From positions 20,191,468 to 20,255,467 of the forward strand of contig JAOANR010000001.1 in the NCBI GenBank assembly GCA_030278955.1: DNA of 64,000 nucleotides, read 5' to 3'. Source of the DNA: Hygrophila difformis. Lineage: Eukaryota > Streptophyta > Magnoliopsida > Lamiales > Acanthaceae. The notes under the pieces were generated by a model. It ran no database searches, was not told the DNA's origin, and saw nothing but the letters and a program-made list of their open reading frames with translations. Shown in pieces: positions 32,200 to 45,900 of this stretch; positions within the stretch are counted from its first letter, which is position 1, and every line of letters starts with the position of its first letter. The position numbers and the translations under genes were made by a program.

Positions 32200-34713
32200 T
32201 GTAACACCTCGGTTTTTGGTCACCCAGGTCGGGATGTCACCGCCACACCTCCCTAGTAAGACACGGTTAGTCCGGCTTACTAAAGAGATGCAAGGCTAGG
32301 TATTTCAGTATTTAAAAGCATTGAAAATATTTGCAAACAACCCATACAATATAATCTCGAAAATAATAATCTCATAGCGCAGCGGAAATAGTATTTAAGT
32401 ATAATATTGCAGCGGAAATGTAATTACGACCAACATGGTCAAAACACGGGTTAAACATGCCCGTTTATTCTAATGTTTAATGCAAGAATTTAAAAAATAA
32501 AGTTTGCAAAAATATGGTTCCCCATGCATGAACGTGCTCATGATCATTCCACATACTCTGTAAGGAAAAAGGAAAATAGAATGGTTTGGTCAGCACAACT
32601 TGCTGAGTAAGTTAACACATGCATGATCGTAGGGTTTAAAAGCCATTAATTTAATATTTACATAAAAGCATGATAATATTCATAAATAATTTAAAAGAAG
32701 CCATAATTAATTTAAATAAAGCATTTAATAATTTAAAGAACAACAATTAAAATATTTAACTATCCCCATTACTCCCAAGATTTAGTATTTCAAGTATTTC
32801 ACGATTGCATCGCAATCTCGTCAATTTAGCCGGAAACCGGCGGCCGCAGCCGTATCTGCCATACCCAGTACCACTCCGGAGCCTCGAGAAACCCATAAGG
32901 ATATTCACGAGAGTGTAGGCCATATATCTCATGCCGTTTAGGCAATATATCTCAAATATTTCGCGCGGGGTCACCATCGTCCATATAGGCACGAAGTGAA
33001 TCGTTAGGAGGGCACCCTGCAGAGCACTCACCCCCTAATTTTAAAGATCAAGTTTGTAAAGGGGATTTCCTAATTTTCCAGATTTCATATAATTATTTCA
33101 AAGAGTCTTCTACTCGTTTAAACCTTAAAGGCTAGTTTCACCGTTTCAACAAGATTTCAAGGTTTGACTCGGTCAACCACAGTTTACTCTAAAATTCATT
33201 AAAAATCGAGTTTAAATCAAAAAATTCTGAAATTTTATCACTAACTTAGAAACATCGAGATGAACAACTTTCGTGTTTTAACTTTTTCAATCCGAGTTAC
33301 CGAAACACGTCAAAAATGTCAATTTTCGCCATAACATCAATCTGTCCGAATTTCGTATACAGCAGTTCAAGATTATCAAGATCTAACGTAGAAAATCAAC
33401 TTCAAACTTAATGAAATTTTACAGAGACCTTCTTAAGACGTTTATCTACAACTTTCATGTTCGGCCAAAGATCTAAATCGGTCTAGAACTAATGTCAAAA
33501 ACGTGATCAAGATCGGACCTAAGTTCTGTCAAGAATTTCAAGATCCAATTTCAAGCAGTTCGGTTTCGGTTGGTTTTCACATATCAAATCATCTCTAAAA
33601 ATTCTGAAAATTTTACAGCAGATAGATCTAAGCCTTAAGAACGTTTTTTGTGTTTTAAGTTTTTCCGTTTGAAGTCGTTTTAAGGTTCGGAAAAATTCGT
33701 CAAAACTATTGCGCCGGTAGAAAACATACATTGGCAGATTTACGAAGGATTCAATTAAGCTTTTAGGTTTCGTGTTTTAATTACTCCCAAACCATGTAAG
33801 TATTAACTTACAGATTTGTAGATATCCGGGATCGTCTATTTCGAAGGCGTGGCTTCCAGTCCTCCGTCTATCCTCTCCGTTCGTCGGGTTCTACATTCTA
33901 GATCCGATTCGGGGCGTAGAAAGAAAAATAAGAAGGTTAGGATTCGTTTTCGAATCAAAACGTAAGAGACAAATGGATCGGAACTTACCACGATGTCTAG
34001 GAGACTCTGATTTTGTCCAAATCAGTCCCTCGCTAGGTTTCGTGCCTCCGACGACTCCGGAATTAGGGTTTTCGACGTATAGAGAGTTGTAGGGTTTTGG
34101 AAAAGTGTTCGGAGCTTTCAAGAGGGCTTATTTATAGGTAAATAAGACCTAGGGACGCCCAAGGTCTGCCCCTAAGAGTCTTGAGCCGAATAGTGTTCAA
34201 CCGAAGACGGAAAATCCGGATTCGGGCGAGAAAATCTCGCACGGGCGAATCTGTCCAACGGCGCGGTCGTGGCGCGCCTTCTTCCCTTTGACCGCGCGGC
34301 CACCGCGCGGCATTCGCCTGGACTTCGGTCCGGGCGGGTCGTGCGATCCGTCGTGCATTTCCTCCTCTCTTTCGGACTTCTATCCCTCTATGCTCCCGTA
34401 TTCCGATTTCCGGGGTATCTTCGGGTTCCTACTTTCTCTCTAACTTTTTACTCGGGTCTAATTGGATGTTTGGACTCGAATCCTCGAGTTCATTGGTGTC
34501 GGGTTTCGGTGTACAATTTATTTACCTTTAATAATTCTTTTTATTTAATTAAATTCCTTTAATTCCTTTTTAAGTTAAATCTCATTTCTCATTTCCTTAT
34601 CCTTATTTATTTATTTGTTTGCTGGATTCATTTATTTATTGTATTTATTTTATTTATTGTTTATTTATTTAATTATTGTTTTATTTTATGTTGGAGAATT
34701 CTCGGGTATTACA
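32200..34713 (-). mobile_element. 3' LTR of element A
   Basis: It is 2514 bp. TATA box at 34129-34136, GC-rich U3 block at 34260-34312, candidate splice sites and hairpins (GATTGC/GCAATC at 32803-32817, GCCGG/CCGGC at 32829-32841, TGCC/GGCA at 32932-32944) match the 5' copy. The two LTRs differ at few positions. Confidence 0.92.
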
Positions 34714-34936
34714 GTCTACCTTCCTTAAGAATCAACTTCGTCCTCGAAGTTGTGTTTCGGCTTTTCTCGTGCTAAGGTCTTTTATTTGTTTTATTATGTT
34801 GTGACTGAACTTAGAATTAAAACTTCTAAGCTGCCTACGTACCCTGTGAAGGGATCAAGCCATAACGTAGTTCAAAAGTTTACAAAAATGCACGAAAAAT
34901 AGGTGGTATGACATCCTCTCCCCCTTAAGATTGCAG
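34714..34936 (-). other. Polypurine tract region of A
   Basis: On the minus strand the tract CTTAAGGAAGGTAGAC directly precedes the LTR. The hairpin AACTTCG/CGAAGTT (34734-34751) lies just upstream. A second purine tract (CTTAAGGGGGAGAGGATGTC) lies near 34910-34930. Confidence 0.75.
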
Positions 34937-37900
34937 TTATGTCCCCATAACTGTGTCGTTATCGGTTTGGAACAATGTCGGGTAGCGTTCTCTCATGTCG
35001 GATTCTACCTCCCAAGTTGCCGTCTCATTTTCGTGGTTCGACCAAAGAACCTTGATCATTTTGACGGTTTTGTTCCTCGTTACTCGTTCCTTAGTGTCGA
35101 GAATGCGCACTGGGACTTCTTCATAAGTCAAATCTTCATCGAGCTCAATTATCTCCGGTTGAAGTACATGTTCGGGTCCGGCACATACTTCTTTAGTTGT
35201 GAGACATGGAAGACATTATGAACTCGATTTAATTGTGGCGGTAAAGCCAGTCGGTAGGCTAGATTTCCGACTCGTTCTAGAATCTCGTAAGGTCCTATGT
35301 ATCGAGGACTCAACTTTCCTCGCTTGCCAAAGCGCATCACCCCCTTCATGGGTGATATCTTTAACATGACCCTATCTCCCACTTGAAATTCTAGGTCTCG
35401 TCGTTTCACGTCAGCGTAACTCTTCTGACGGTCTTGAGCGGCTTTCATTTTTCCTTGAATCACTTTGATTTGTTGAGCCATGTCTTCGATAAGTTGTGGT
35501 CCCACTACCACCGACTTATCGTTTTCTTCCCAGCTCAACGGGCTTCGGCACTTTCGTCCATACAACGCCTTGAAAGGTGCCATGCCAATGCTAGCATGGT
35601 AGCTATTATTATAAGAGAATTCGATTAAGGGTAAATGGGATTCCCAATTTCCCTTAAATTCCAACACGCATGCTCTCAGCATGTCCTCTAGTGTTTGGAT
35701 TGTTCTCTCGGTTTGACCATCCGTCATTGGGTGGAATGCGGTGCTCATTTTGATTTGATTACCGAGAGCTTTTTGTAACTCCGTCCAAAAGTGAGAGACA
35801 AATCTGCTGTCTCTATCGGAAATGATGTCATGTGGTACTCCATGTCGTCGTACCACATTATCAATGTAGGCTCGGGCCAATTGGTCCATAGTCCACGTGT
35901 CCTTCATCGGGATAAATATGGCTGTCTTCGTTAGCCTATCCACAATCACCCAAATCTTGTTCATGCCTTTAGGTGATCGGGGTAATCCCGAGACAAAATC
36001 CATTGAGATGCTATCCCACTTCCAACTTGGAATCTCTAGTGGTTGCATCAATCCTAAGGGTTTATGTCGCACTGCCTTAACCTTTGGCAGGTGAGACATT
36101 TCGCCACGAAGTCTGCCACTTCCTTCTTCATTCCCGGCCACCAATAGATCTTCTTCAGATCTTTGTAAAGTTTGTCGCCTCCGGGATGCACTGAATATGG
36201 GGTGTTGTGCCCTTCCTCCACCAACCTTCGCTTCAACTCGGCACATTTAAGGGGCACGCACCATCTCCCTTTGAAACGAATGCTTCCATCCTCATGGACA
36301 ACAAATCCTATTGCCTTTCCTTCGGCAATATACCCCCTTATCTTCTTGAGTTTCGCATCGCCCGGTTGGGCGAGCTTAATCTCGTCCAATATTGGAGTTT
36401 CTACGACCATGGCGTTGATCGTTTCACTCACTGTGCCAGGATGCACAAGTTCTAACTCCAATCTTGCTAACTCCATGTACAATGCCGGCGGAATTACCAA
36501 CGAGTTCGTCACGTGTTGGGTTTTCCGACTTAGGGCATCGGCTACCACATTCGCCTTCCCCTCGTGGTAGGCTATCTCTAAATCGTAGTCCTTAATAAGT
36601 TCCAACCACCTTCGATGTCTCAAATTCAACTCCTTCTGAGTGAATATATATTTCAAGCTCTTGTGGTCGGTGAACATTCGACACTTCCGCCCATAAAGAT
36701 AATGTCTCCATATCTTTAGAGCGAAAACGACCGCTGCCAACTCCAGGTCATGTGTCGGATAATTCTCCTCGTGAGGTTTCAGTTGGCGTGATGCATACGC
36801 TACGACTCTCGAGTCTTGCATCAAGACACAACCTAAACCTTCCTTCGAAGCATCGCTGTAAACTTCGAAGTCACCATTCTCTGATGGTAGTGTTAATACG
36901 AGTGTGGTTGTGAGTCGTTTCTTCAGTTCTTGAAACGCTGTCTCACAAGCCTCTGTCCACACGTATTTTACTCCTTTCTTCAGTAGCTGGGTCAAAGGTC
37001 GTACGATTTTCGAAAAATCCTTCACGAACCGTCTATAGTACCCGGCTAATCCAAGGAAACTCCTTATCTCGGTTTGGCTCTTGGGAGTTGCCCACTCAGT
37101 TACGGCAGAGACTTTTGCCGGATCCACTGAAACTCCATCAGCGGATACTATATGTCCAAGAAATTCTACCTCCTTCAACCAAAAATCGCATTTGGACACT
37201 TTGCCGTATAGCTGATTCTTTCGCAAGGTCCCTAACACTTGGTGCAAGTGCTGGGCATGCTCCTCCTCGTTTTTCGAGTAGATCAGGATGTCATCAATGA
37301 ACACCACTACGCACTGATCTAACAGCTCTCGAAATACATTGTTCATGAGGTTCATGAACATTGCCGGAGCATTTGTTAACCCAAAGGATAACACTGTGAA
37401 CTCGTAGTGACCATATCGAGTTCGAAACGCCGTCTTCGGAATGTCTTTCTCGGCAATTCTCAGCTGGTGATACCCAGATCGTAAGTCGATCTTCGAGAAT
37501 ACTGAAGCTCCCTTCAGTTGATCAAATAGATCCTCAATTCTCGGCAAAGGGTATTTATTCTTGATGGTCACTTGGTTTAATCCTCGGTAATCTATGCAAA
37601 GACGTAATCCTCCGTCTTTCTTCTTAACAAATAAAACCGGTTCTCCCCAGGGGGAAGTACTCGGCCGTATATACCCCTTTCCTAACAGCTCCTCGAGTTG
37701 GTCTTTTAACTCCTTCATTTCCGGTGGTGCCATCCGGTACGGAGCTTTTGAGACAGGCTCTGTGCCCGGAATGAGATCTATAGTGAACTCAAGATCTCTC
37801 TCAGGTGGCATTCCTGGGATGTCTTCAGGAAACACATCCGGGTACTCTCTTACCACTGGTATACTATCAACCTTGTTCTCTTCCGCCTCAAGGTTGTGCA

Positions 37901-39671
37901 CATAACACGCATATAGTTCATACCCCTTACGCATCAAGTTACTTAGTTTAAGTGCGCTAACGATTTTGTTACTCTTCTTAGGGGGCTGAGAGTAAAAGAT
38001 AACTCTCTTTCCCTTACTTTTTGACAAGGTGATATTTTATTTTTGGCATTCGATCACCGCTTTATACTGGGATAACCAATCCATCCCCAGTATGATGTCA
38101 AAGTCTCTTAAGTTAAATTCTACTAAGTTCGCGAAGAATTCTACGTTCTTTATCACTATAGGAATTCCGTTATATCGTTTAGAGCAAGATACTACTTCTC
38201 CAGAAGGCAATTGAATTCCTAAGCTAATTTAACTCGCACTTAGGTAGATCTAACTCAGGCACTATCCTTGATGCTATGATCGAACAACTAGCTCCAGAAT
38301 CAAATAGAACTCTAAGGGGTGTATTCAAAACGTGAAAGGTACATCCCATCACTTCTCCTTGCGCAGGCACGTCCGCTTGGTTAACCACATTGAGCCTCCC
38401 CACAGGGCGTCCTTGATTGCCCTGCTGATTCGCATTCTGCTGCTGGTTTTGCTGTTGGTTTTGATTCTGCGGTGGCGGAGGTCGTTGGTTCTGGTTCTGA
38501 TTCGGCGGCCTAAATTGGTTTTGAGGGGGTCTATACCCCTGGTTATTCCTATTCCGCCCATTTTGGTTCTGAGGCTGTTCCTGCCCCGTGACCAGGTCTT
38601 CCCTTTTCGTTATGTTTTCAAGCCTAGTTCGGCACTCTCGACGCATGTGACCCATTCGACCACATCGGAAGCAGGCGCCCTGTTGAGGGCATCCCCTCGT
38701 CAGATGGTCGTCCACTCCTTGGGCAGGGTGGTACGGGTTCTTCTTGGTTAAACCTTCTCCCATTGTTGGCTTGTTGAGGCATATTCGACCCTCTCCGCTG
38801 TTCGTTCCTTCCAGTGTTGTTCTCGCTTCTCGAGTCCCGATTTCTTTTGTCTTGGGGACCCCTGCTGGACTCCCCACTCACCCTTCTCTTCAGTTGCTGC
38901 ACACGTGCTACTGCCACAACGCGTTCATACACAGCTTTCAAATCGGGGTAGTGTACCCCCGCGATCACCTCGCGAACAGACAGGTTCAGTCCCATCTCGA
39001 ACTTCTGTGCTTTCTCTGCATCCGTGGGTACGAGTCTTGGTGCGAACCTCACCAGCTCCTTGAATCGGGTGTAGTACTCTTGTACGGTTTGGCCTCCTTG
39101 CTTCAGTGACAGAAATTCTTCGTACATGGCAGCTTTAGTACTCAAGGGATAGAATCGATCCCTGAGTAGTTCCATCATTTCCGCCCAAGAGTAGGGCTCG
39201 TCATCTTCAGTCAGCTTGGCTTGAGTTGCCTGCCACCAGTCGTCCGCTTCGCCTCCCAAGTATTACGAAGCGACATGCACCCTCTCTCCTTCCGGACATT
39301 TGACTGCTCCCAGCAGCTTGTCGAAGGTTCGGATCCATTCTTCCAGTTTGGCTGGATCCTCCTCACCAGCATAGTGGGGTGGCTGGTAGGGATTCACCAT
39401 AGCCAGGTAGTTAGGGCGAGCTTGGGGCGGAGGTACCGCCGCAGCTTGGCCCTGGTTGACTTGCGCGTTTCCTAGCGCAATCAAAACCTCTTCTATCGTC
39501 CGAAGACGATCGCCCACATTGTTCGGTGCGGGGGCGTCCTACGCACCTTGGGGTTGTTCCTCTACAGGTTGGGCCGGTTCCGTGACATTTGGAGGTATTT
39601 CGGTAGGTGTTTTAGTGGTGGTTTGGGGAGCGGGTTGAGTTCTTCCTCTTCCTCTTCCTCTGGGTGCCATT
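34937..39671 (-). pseudogene. gag-pol of element A
   Basis: Translation from ATG 39671 gives a basic N-terminus, the capsid domain ([26 protein letters not shown]), a CFRCGRMGHMRREC zinc knuckle, aspartic protease DSGAS, RT with FIDDILIYS, RNase H, an HHCC plus D,D,E integrase ([24 protein letters not shown]) and a chromodomain at 34937-35131 (KVLWSNHENETATWEVE). It is broken: in-frame stops near 39540, 39261, 38225 and 38030, and frameshifts near 38740 (gag), 36075 (integrase zinc domain) and 35160 (before the chromodomain). The order gag-PR-RT-RH-INT-chromodomain and the domain wording fit Tekay/Del-type chromoviruses. Catalytic residues are intact, so decay came after insertion. Confidence 0.9.
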
Positions 39672-39988
39672 CTGGTACAAATAGGGTGGATTAGGACTTG
39701 TGAAACTATAGTTTAAATAATTTCTATAAATATGCATGTGCTTCGTAATTTCGCACGTGGTGCTCGATCGAGCTAAGAAGCGTCGTACGGTTCTGGGTTT
39801 TATTTTAATTTATTATTTTTTTTCAATTTTTTTTTGTACGGACAGGTCTGTCCGGTTTTTTTTTTCGATTTATTATAAATAAATTGGGCATTTTATTTCC
39901 TCAAAAGAAATTTTAGTACAAAAGTAGAGATATTTCCCTAGCAAAATAGTATCTACTATAAATAGAATTCCTAGCGTCTCAAGACATC
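39672..39988 (-). other. Spacer between the upstream ORF and gag of A
   Basis: It is AT-rich, with T-runs near 39815-39870, and has no ORF. It separates the small coiled-coil ORF from the gag ATG. Confidence 0.5.
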
Positions 39989-40266
39989 CTACGGTGGGGT
40001 AGCGGGATCCTCCTCCGGGTCTTCCTCCTCCGAACTTGGCGGCAGTAGATCGTCAAAGATAGTGTTCAAGTCTTGCCCATGGGCATCGATGTGTTCCTTC
40101 AGTATTAGGTTTTGTGTAGTGAGGGTTTGGAGTTGGCGTTCGAGTTGGTTTATGCGGTGGTGATCCGCCTCTCTCAAGTTGCCCATGTGGTGCAAATTGG
40201 CCTCCAGTTGAGCCATACAGTATTTCATTTGTTCTATGGTTTGTTGGGAATCAAGGTGAATGTTCA
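39989..40266 (-). pseudogene. Small coiled-coil ORF upstream of gag in A, 3' part
   Basis: The C-terminal part of an ORF lies upstream of gag and is read toward it. Heptad-like Leu/Ile spacing (INQLERQLQTLTTQNLILKE) predicts a coiled coil, and the tail is very acidic (SSEEEDPEEDP). I recognise no family. It was cut by the insertion of B at 40267; the rest lies at 50609-50653. Before B, the ORF would have encoded about 107 residues. The function is unknown; it could be a structural or regulatory extra ORF. Confidence 0.6.
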
Positions 40267-42991
40267 TGTAATACCATAGAAATTACCCGAAATAATTGTA
40301 ATTCACTAAAGAGACTTTTATTAAATATTTAATCACTTGGTTAAAGAATTAGTATATTGATTTTTCTACAAAACAACACTTGAAAAACTATATGTGTAAA
40401 TTTGTCTTTTCCAAAAGAAATATGAATTTCAATATCATGGGTAATAGAATTATATAGTTTATGGAATATTTTTTAAATCTATTGTTTAAATTATATATAT
40501 AAGTTTTTATATATATACACATTGGTCTTGAAAATTATTATGAGGATAGTATGTGAATATTTTAAGTACTTTGATATTCATTATGGAATAAATATTTATA
40601 AAAATAAAAGTATGAGTTTTTATGTGAATCTATGAGAATTAACTTTTATATATAAGTAAATATATTCCTAGATTATAATTTTTATTTAAGATGACATGAA
40701 GACCTTGTGGTTTGAGTATTGTTGTAAATAAAATAAAACCATGCAAGTATATTATTATTTTGAAAGCACATTAATATAAATACAATACTTGAAATAAATA
40801 AATAAATATTATATTATCATATCCAAGTATAAATGCATGCCACTAAATAATGGCAAGAATAATGATTTTTCTAGACAAGCTAATACTTCAATCATTTTCA
40901 TGATACACTACTTACACAAATATAAGGTTAAAAGCAATTGCAAGAAATTTTCTTCCTAAACAAATAGATGAAAAATCCACATGATTAACAAGTGTCTTGG
41001 ATGAATGGCTAGCAAAGAAAGGTGATCAATTATCTCTTGAACCCACCAAGATTAATAGCCTCCATAATAGGCAAACCATTATGTTAATAGACAACATGAT
41101 TAACAAAATTAATAGCCTCCCAAATTAATAGCCTCTTTGTTAGGCTATAAGGACCAAATGAGTGGATACAAATACTCTAACCATTATTGCTCAAGACACA
41201 CTTAATTGGATGATTGGTGAGGTTGTAATCACTCTCACAATGTGTCATGTTCAATTGTTCAAATCTTAGCCTATAAATAGAGGGAGTTTCTAGCCTTCAA
41301 ACACACCAATCTCATCCATCTCATTAGCCAAATTCACTACCCATTTTATTCTTCAAAGTTCTCCCACATAGTGAGCATATCTTAAGGATTGTGGAGTCTT
41401 GTAGGCTTGGCAACCTTCATCATTCTAAGAGTTCTAACTCTTCTCAACACTTGGTTAGTAAGATATCATCTTTGAAACTTGTACTTTAGAGATCTAAATC
41501 TTTTATTTTTATACTATAAATTGATTTCCCTCTATTTGTCGAATTTCAGCGAAACCCGTAATTTGTGGTGCGAATCTTGTGTTATAACGGCCATTATCTT
41601 TGAATCTCCTTGCTCTTATACATCTATTCAATAAGTAAACACTCTCTACTTAAGTTTTGGAGATTCCAATCCATGTTTTAAGAATACAAAATTAGAATTC
41701 CCACATTATACCAAAATCTGTCAGTTTTTCGTTTACGTAAAGATCCATCTTTTTAAACTATTTTGGTACAATATCCCTGAAAGGTTCCTTCATAAAACTT
41801 GTTCCTTATTGAGTTGAGTATATTTCTGGAAACCTTTATAATTTTTAGAAATCGTATGAAAAAGTTATGGGATCCGCTTTATCGAAAGGTCGAAATCTCT
41901 TTTTGTTGAAATCTAAGAAATGATAGTGTTTTCTGAAATCCATATTTTTGAAGGTCTTAAGTGTCTCAAAGCCAAATGGTTTCTTCATGAAAAATATTTA
42001 TCTATGTGTTATCTACCTTGTGGTAAAATTTTAGAATTTTTGGTCGCGAATTACTATTTTTAAAACCTGTGGAAAATTATAGAGTCACTATTGAATTTTC
42101 GGCAGAATACATGTTCTGTAAAGAACTCAGTTTTTGAAATGTTTCCATACCTTATTTTGAAAAGTGGAAAAAATGAAACTTGTTCAACTATGTGTTGAGT
42201 ATCTACAGTTTAAATTTCATAGCAATCGCCTTTCATATGAATTTTTAAACTGACTTGGCGTAAACTGCGATGCTGGACTTGATTTTTGGTCCAAATGAGA
42301 AATTGTTGGATTTTGAGATCCATGAAATGATATTTCTATATTTATGAGATATTGATATGAGAGTTAAATGTTGAAATGATATTTGGCATTATTGAATGCC
42401 CTTGTGATGAGGTTACTCCCTTGAGATTGTTGAAAACTCTTTTAAAGAGGATATTATGTGGAAAATTGTGGAAAACTCTTTTAAATCCATTGTGCACTAT
42501 TAACTTGAGTAAGATGCCATACTTGATAGAGGGCTAATGCACTAGGGATGTGTCTTGCGGGGCCTCCCCCTCTAAATATGCCAAGACGGCATTGTTGATA
42601 AATTGTGCCAAAACGGCGTTATTGCATGTATGAGTGTATACTCTTGGGTGTATCCATGATGGGTTACCCGAGGCTCCAGAGTGTGTCTGTATATGAGTCC
42701 GCTGCATGCTGATCATGACTTATGATCGATATGATATGATATGATATGATATATGGAAAATGGTGTCCTCTTGTGCATAGTTGCTACAATGGTAAGAATG
42801 AAAGTTATTTATTTTGTTAAAGGTAATGTGTGTGATCCTTTTTAAAAGAAAAAGTGAATTATTTTTTTAAAATGAGTGTCGACCATTATTTTAAAATCCA
42901 CTTCTTAAAGTGGAGCGGGTTGACTTACTCAGTACCATTGTACTGATAAAAAGTTGTTGTGTTATCTTTTTACAGATATTGGAGCTGATAT
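40267..42991 (+). mobile_element. 5' LTR of B, 3'-truncated
   Basis: It matches the 3' LTR from its start to about position 2725. TATA box at 41272-41279. The 5' splice site present in the 3' LTR (AGTAAGTTAAC) is changed to AATAAGTAAAC near 41630. Hairpins TGCC-AAGAC-GGCA and TGCC-AAAAC-GGCG lie near 42579 and 42606, and a (GATAT)n run near 42728-42750. Confidence 0.88.
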
Positions 42992-45900
42992 TGGAGGATT
43001 GGATAAAAAGTTTCAACAAGCTACTCGAGGCGACTCGTTGCCCAGATGAGCAGAAGATTACTGTAGCCTCGTACTTTTTAGGAGGTGACGCAGATGACTG
43101 GTGGCAGTTACAGAAGAGAGAGCTAGATGATCATGAGGAGTATACATGGGAAAACTTTACAGAAGCTCTAAGAGAAAGGTTTTACCCGATGAGTACCAAA
43201 GCAGCAATGTATGAAGAGTTTCTATCGTTACGACAAGGAGCACAATCTGTACAAGAATACTATGTCAGATTCAAGGAGTTAGTCAGATTTGCTCCTAAGT
43301 TAGTCTCCACCGATGCCGAGAAGGCACAGAAGTTCGAAATGGGATTAAACCTCTCCATTAGAGAAATGGTGGCTGGGGTTCAGTATCCTACCCTCCAAGC
43401 GATCTACGATCGAGCTGTCGCAGTTTCTCGTGTACAACAGATGAAGAGAAAAGCCGGGGAGTTGAGCCGCGGGTTCCAAGGACAGGACAAGAGGATTCGG
43501 GACAACCGAGGAAGCAGCAGCAGCAACAACCACCTCAGCAACAATAAAGGCAATATTCGAGGTGGGCAGAATCGACCCGTCCAGGGAAACAAAGGAGGGG
43601 ACAACAATGGTACTAGAAACCATGAAGGGTACATACCACAATGCCCAAAATGCAACAAGCCCCACTTGGCTAGAGGATGCCCCAAGCCGGGTACATGTTA
43701 TAGATGTGGCCGAGAAGGTCATATGAGGAAGGAGTGTAAGACCCGCATTGAAAATATTACAAAAAGAGATGACCTTATCAATATCTCCACTCAGCCAAAT
43801 AATCAGGATGTGCGAAACGGAAATAATCAAGGACAGAGGCCTCAACAAAATAGAAACCAGCAAGGGAACCATGGAGCACCTATAGGGCGGCTCAATGTTA
43901 TTAATCAGGCAGATCTTTCAACTCAAGGGGATGTGATAACAGGTACATTTACGGCTTTAAGTGTGCCTGTTAAGGTTTTATTCGATTCTGGAGCAAGTTG
44001 TTCGTTTATCTCTTCTAGAATCTTGCCTGAATTAGAGATGCCAAAACCTAAAATGATTAACTTAGGAATTCAGTTGCCTTCGGGAAAAATTGTATCGTGC
44101 ACCAAACGATACGATGGGATTCCTATAGTCATTAAGAACCTTGAGTTCTATGCAAACTTAGTAGAATTTGACCTTAAAGATTTTGATATTATATTGGGAA
44201 TGGATTGGCTTACCCAATATAAAGCTGTAATTGAGTGTCAGAAACACAAAATTTCACTGTCTAAGACGAGAGGCAAAAAGGTCAACTACTATGTCCAACT
44301 CCCCAAACGTAAGACTAAGGTAGTAAACGCCTTTAAATTTTATAGTCTTATGCAGAAAGGATATATGCTTTATGCATGCTATATCCATAACCTCAAGTTA
44401 AAGGAGAATAAAATTGATGACATTCCAGTAGTGAGGGAGTATCCAGATGTATTCCCAGAAGAAATTCCTGGAATGCCTCCAGAACGTGAAGTCGAGTTTA
44501 CAATTGATCTACTTCCCGGAACAGAACCTGTATCAAAAGCTCCTTATCGCATGGCAACCCTAGAAATGAATGAACTCAAGGAGCAACTTAAGGAATTATT
44601 ACAAAAGAGGTATATACAACCTAGCACGTCGCCGTGGGGAGCACCAGTCTTATTCGTCAAGAAGAAAGATGGAGGGTTACGTCTTTGTATCGATTATAGA
44701 GGTTTAAATCAGGTAACGGTTAAAAACAAATACCCGTTTCCTAGGATTGATGACCTTTTCGATCAACTTAAAGGTGCAACGGTACTCTCCAAGATAGATT
44801 TGCGATCCGGTTATCATCAACTGCGAATCGCTGAAAAGGATATTCCGAAAACTGCTTTCAGGACACGTTATGGACATTACGAATTTACAGTGATGTCCTA
44901 TGGGCTAACAAATGCCCCAGCAGTATTCATGAATCTCATGAATGATGTGTTTCGAGAATTGTTAGATCAATGTGTAGTCATTTTCATCAACGACATCTTG
45001 ATCTATTCAAAGAGCAATGAAGAGCATGAGCAACACTTGCATCAGGTGCTAGAGACATTATGGAAACACCAACTCTATGCCAAGTTGTCCAAGTGTGACT
45101 TTTGGCTAGAAAAAGTAGCATTTTTAGGCCACGTTGTATCAGCTGATGGAGTTTCTGTTGACCCAGCAAAAATATCAGCAATCACCGAGTGGCCTACGCC
45201 TACTAATCAAACAGAATTGAGAAGTTTTCTTGGACTGGCTGGATATTACAGGAGGTTCGTCAAGGACTTTTCCAAGGTTGCACGACCTCTGACTCAACTT
45301 TTGAAGAAAGGCTTGAAGTATGAATGGACAGAAAAGTGTGAATCATCATTTCAAGAGTTAAAGAAACGCCTCACAACAGCACCAATTTTAACATTGCCAA
45401 CAGAGAATGGAGATTTTGAAGTGTATAGTGACGCTTCAAAAGAGGGGCTAGGGTGTGTTTTAATGCAACAACAACAAGTCATTGCATATGCATCACGACA
45501 ATTGAAGCCTCATGAGGAGAATTATCCGACGCACGACCTAGAATTAGCAGCGGTAGTGTTCGCATTAAAGATTTGGCGACACTACTTGTACGGACGAACT
45601 TGTCGGATATTCACCGACCACAAGAGCCTTAAGTACATATTTACTCAGAAGGAGTTAAACATGAGGCAACGCAGATGGTTAGAGTTGATCAAGGATTATG
45701 ATTTGGACATCGCCTACCATGAAGGGAAAGCTAATGTGGTCGCAGATGCGTTGAGCCGCAAGACTCGACACGTGGCAAATACTCTTATCTTACCTTCGGA
45801 ACTGTATATGGACTTGGTCAAGGTAGACACGGAGCTAGTCCATTATGGAACTGTGGAAAATGTGATTAATGCTATGACCATTGAATCTACGGTATTTGAT

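Noticed and set aside
43345..43872. Long ORF antisense to gag of B
   Set aside because: It is a shadow of the gag reading frame; the same holds for plus-strand ORFs across pol of A and D.
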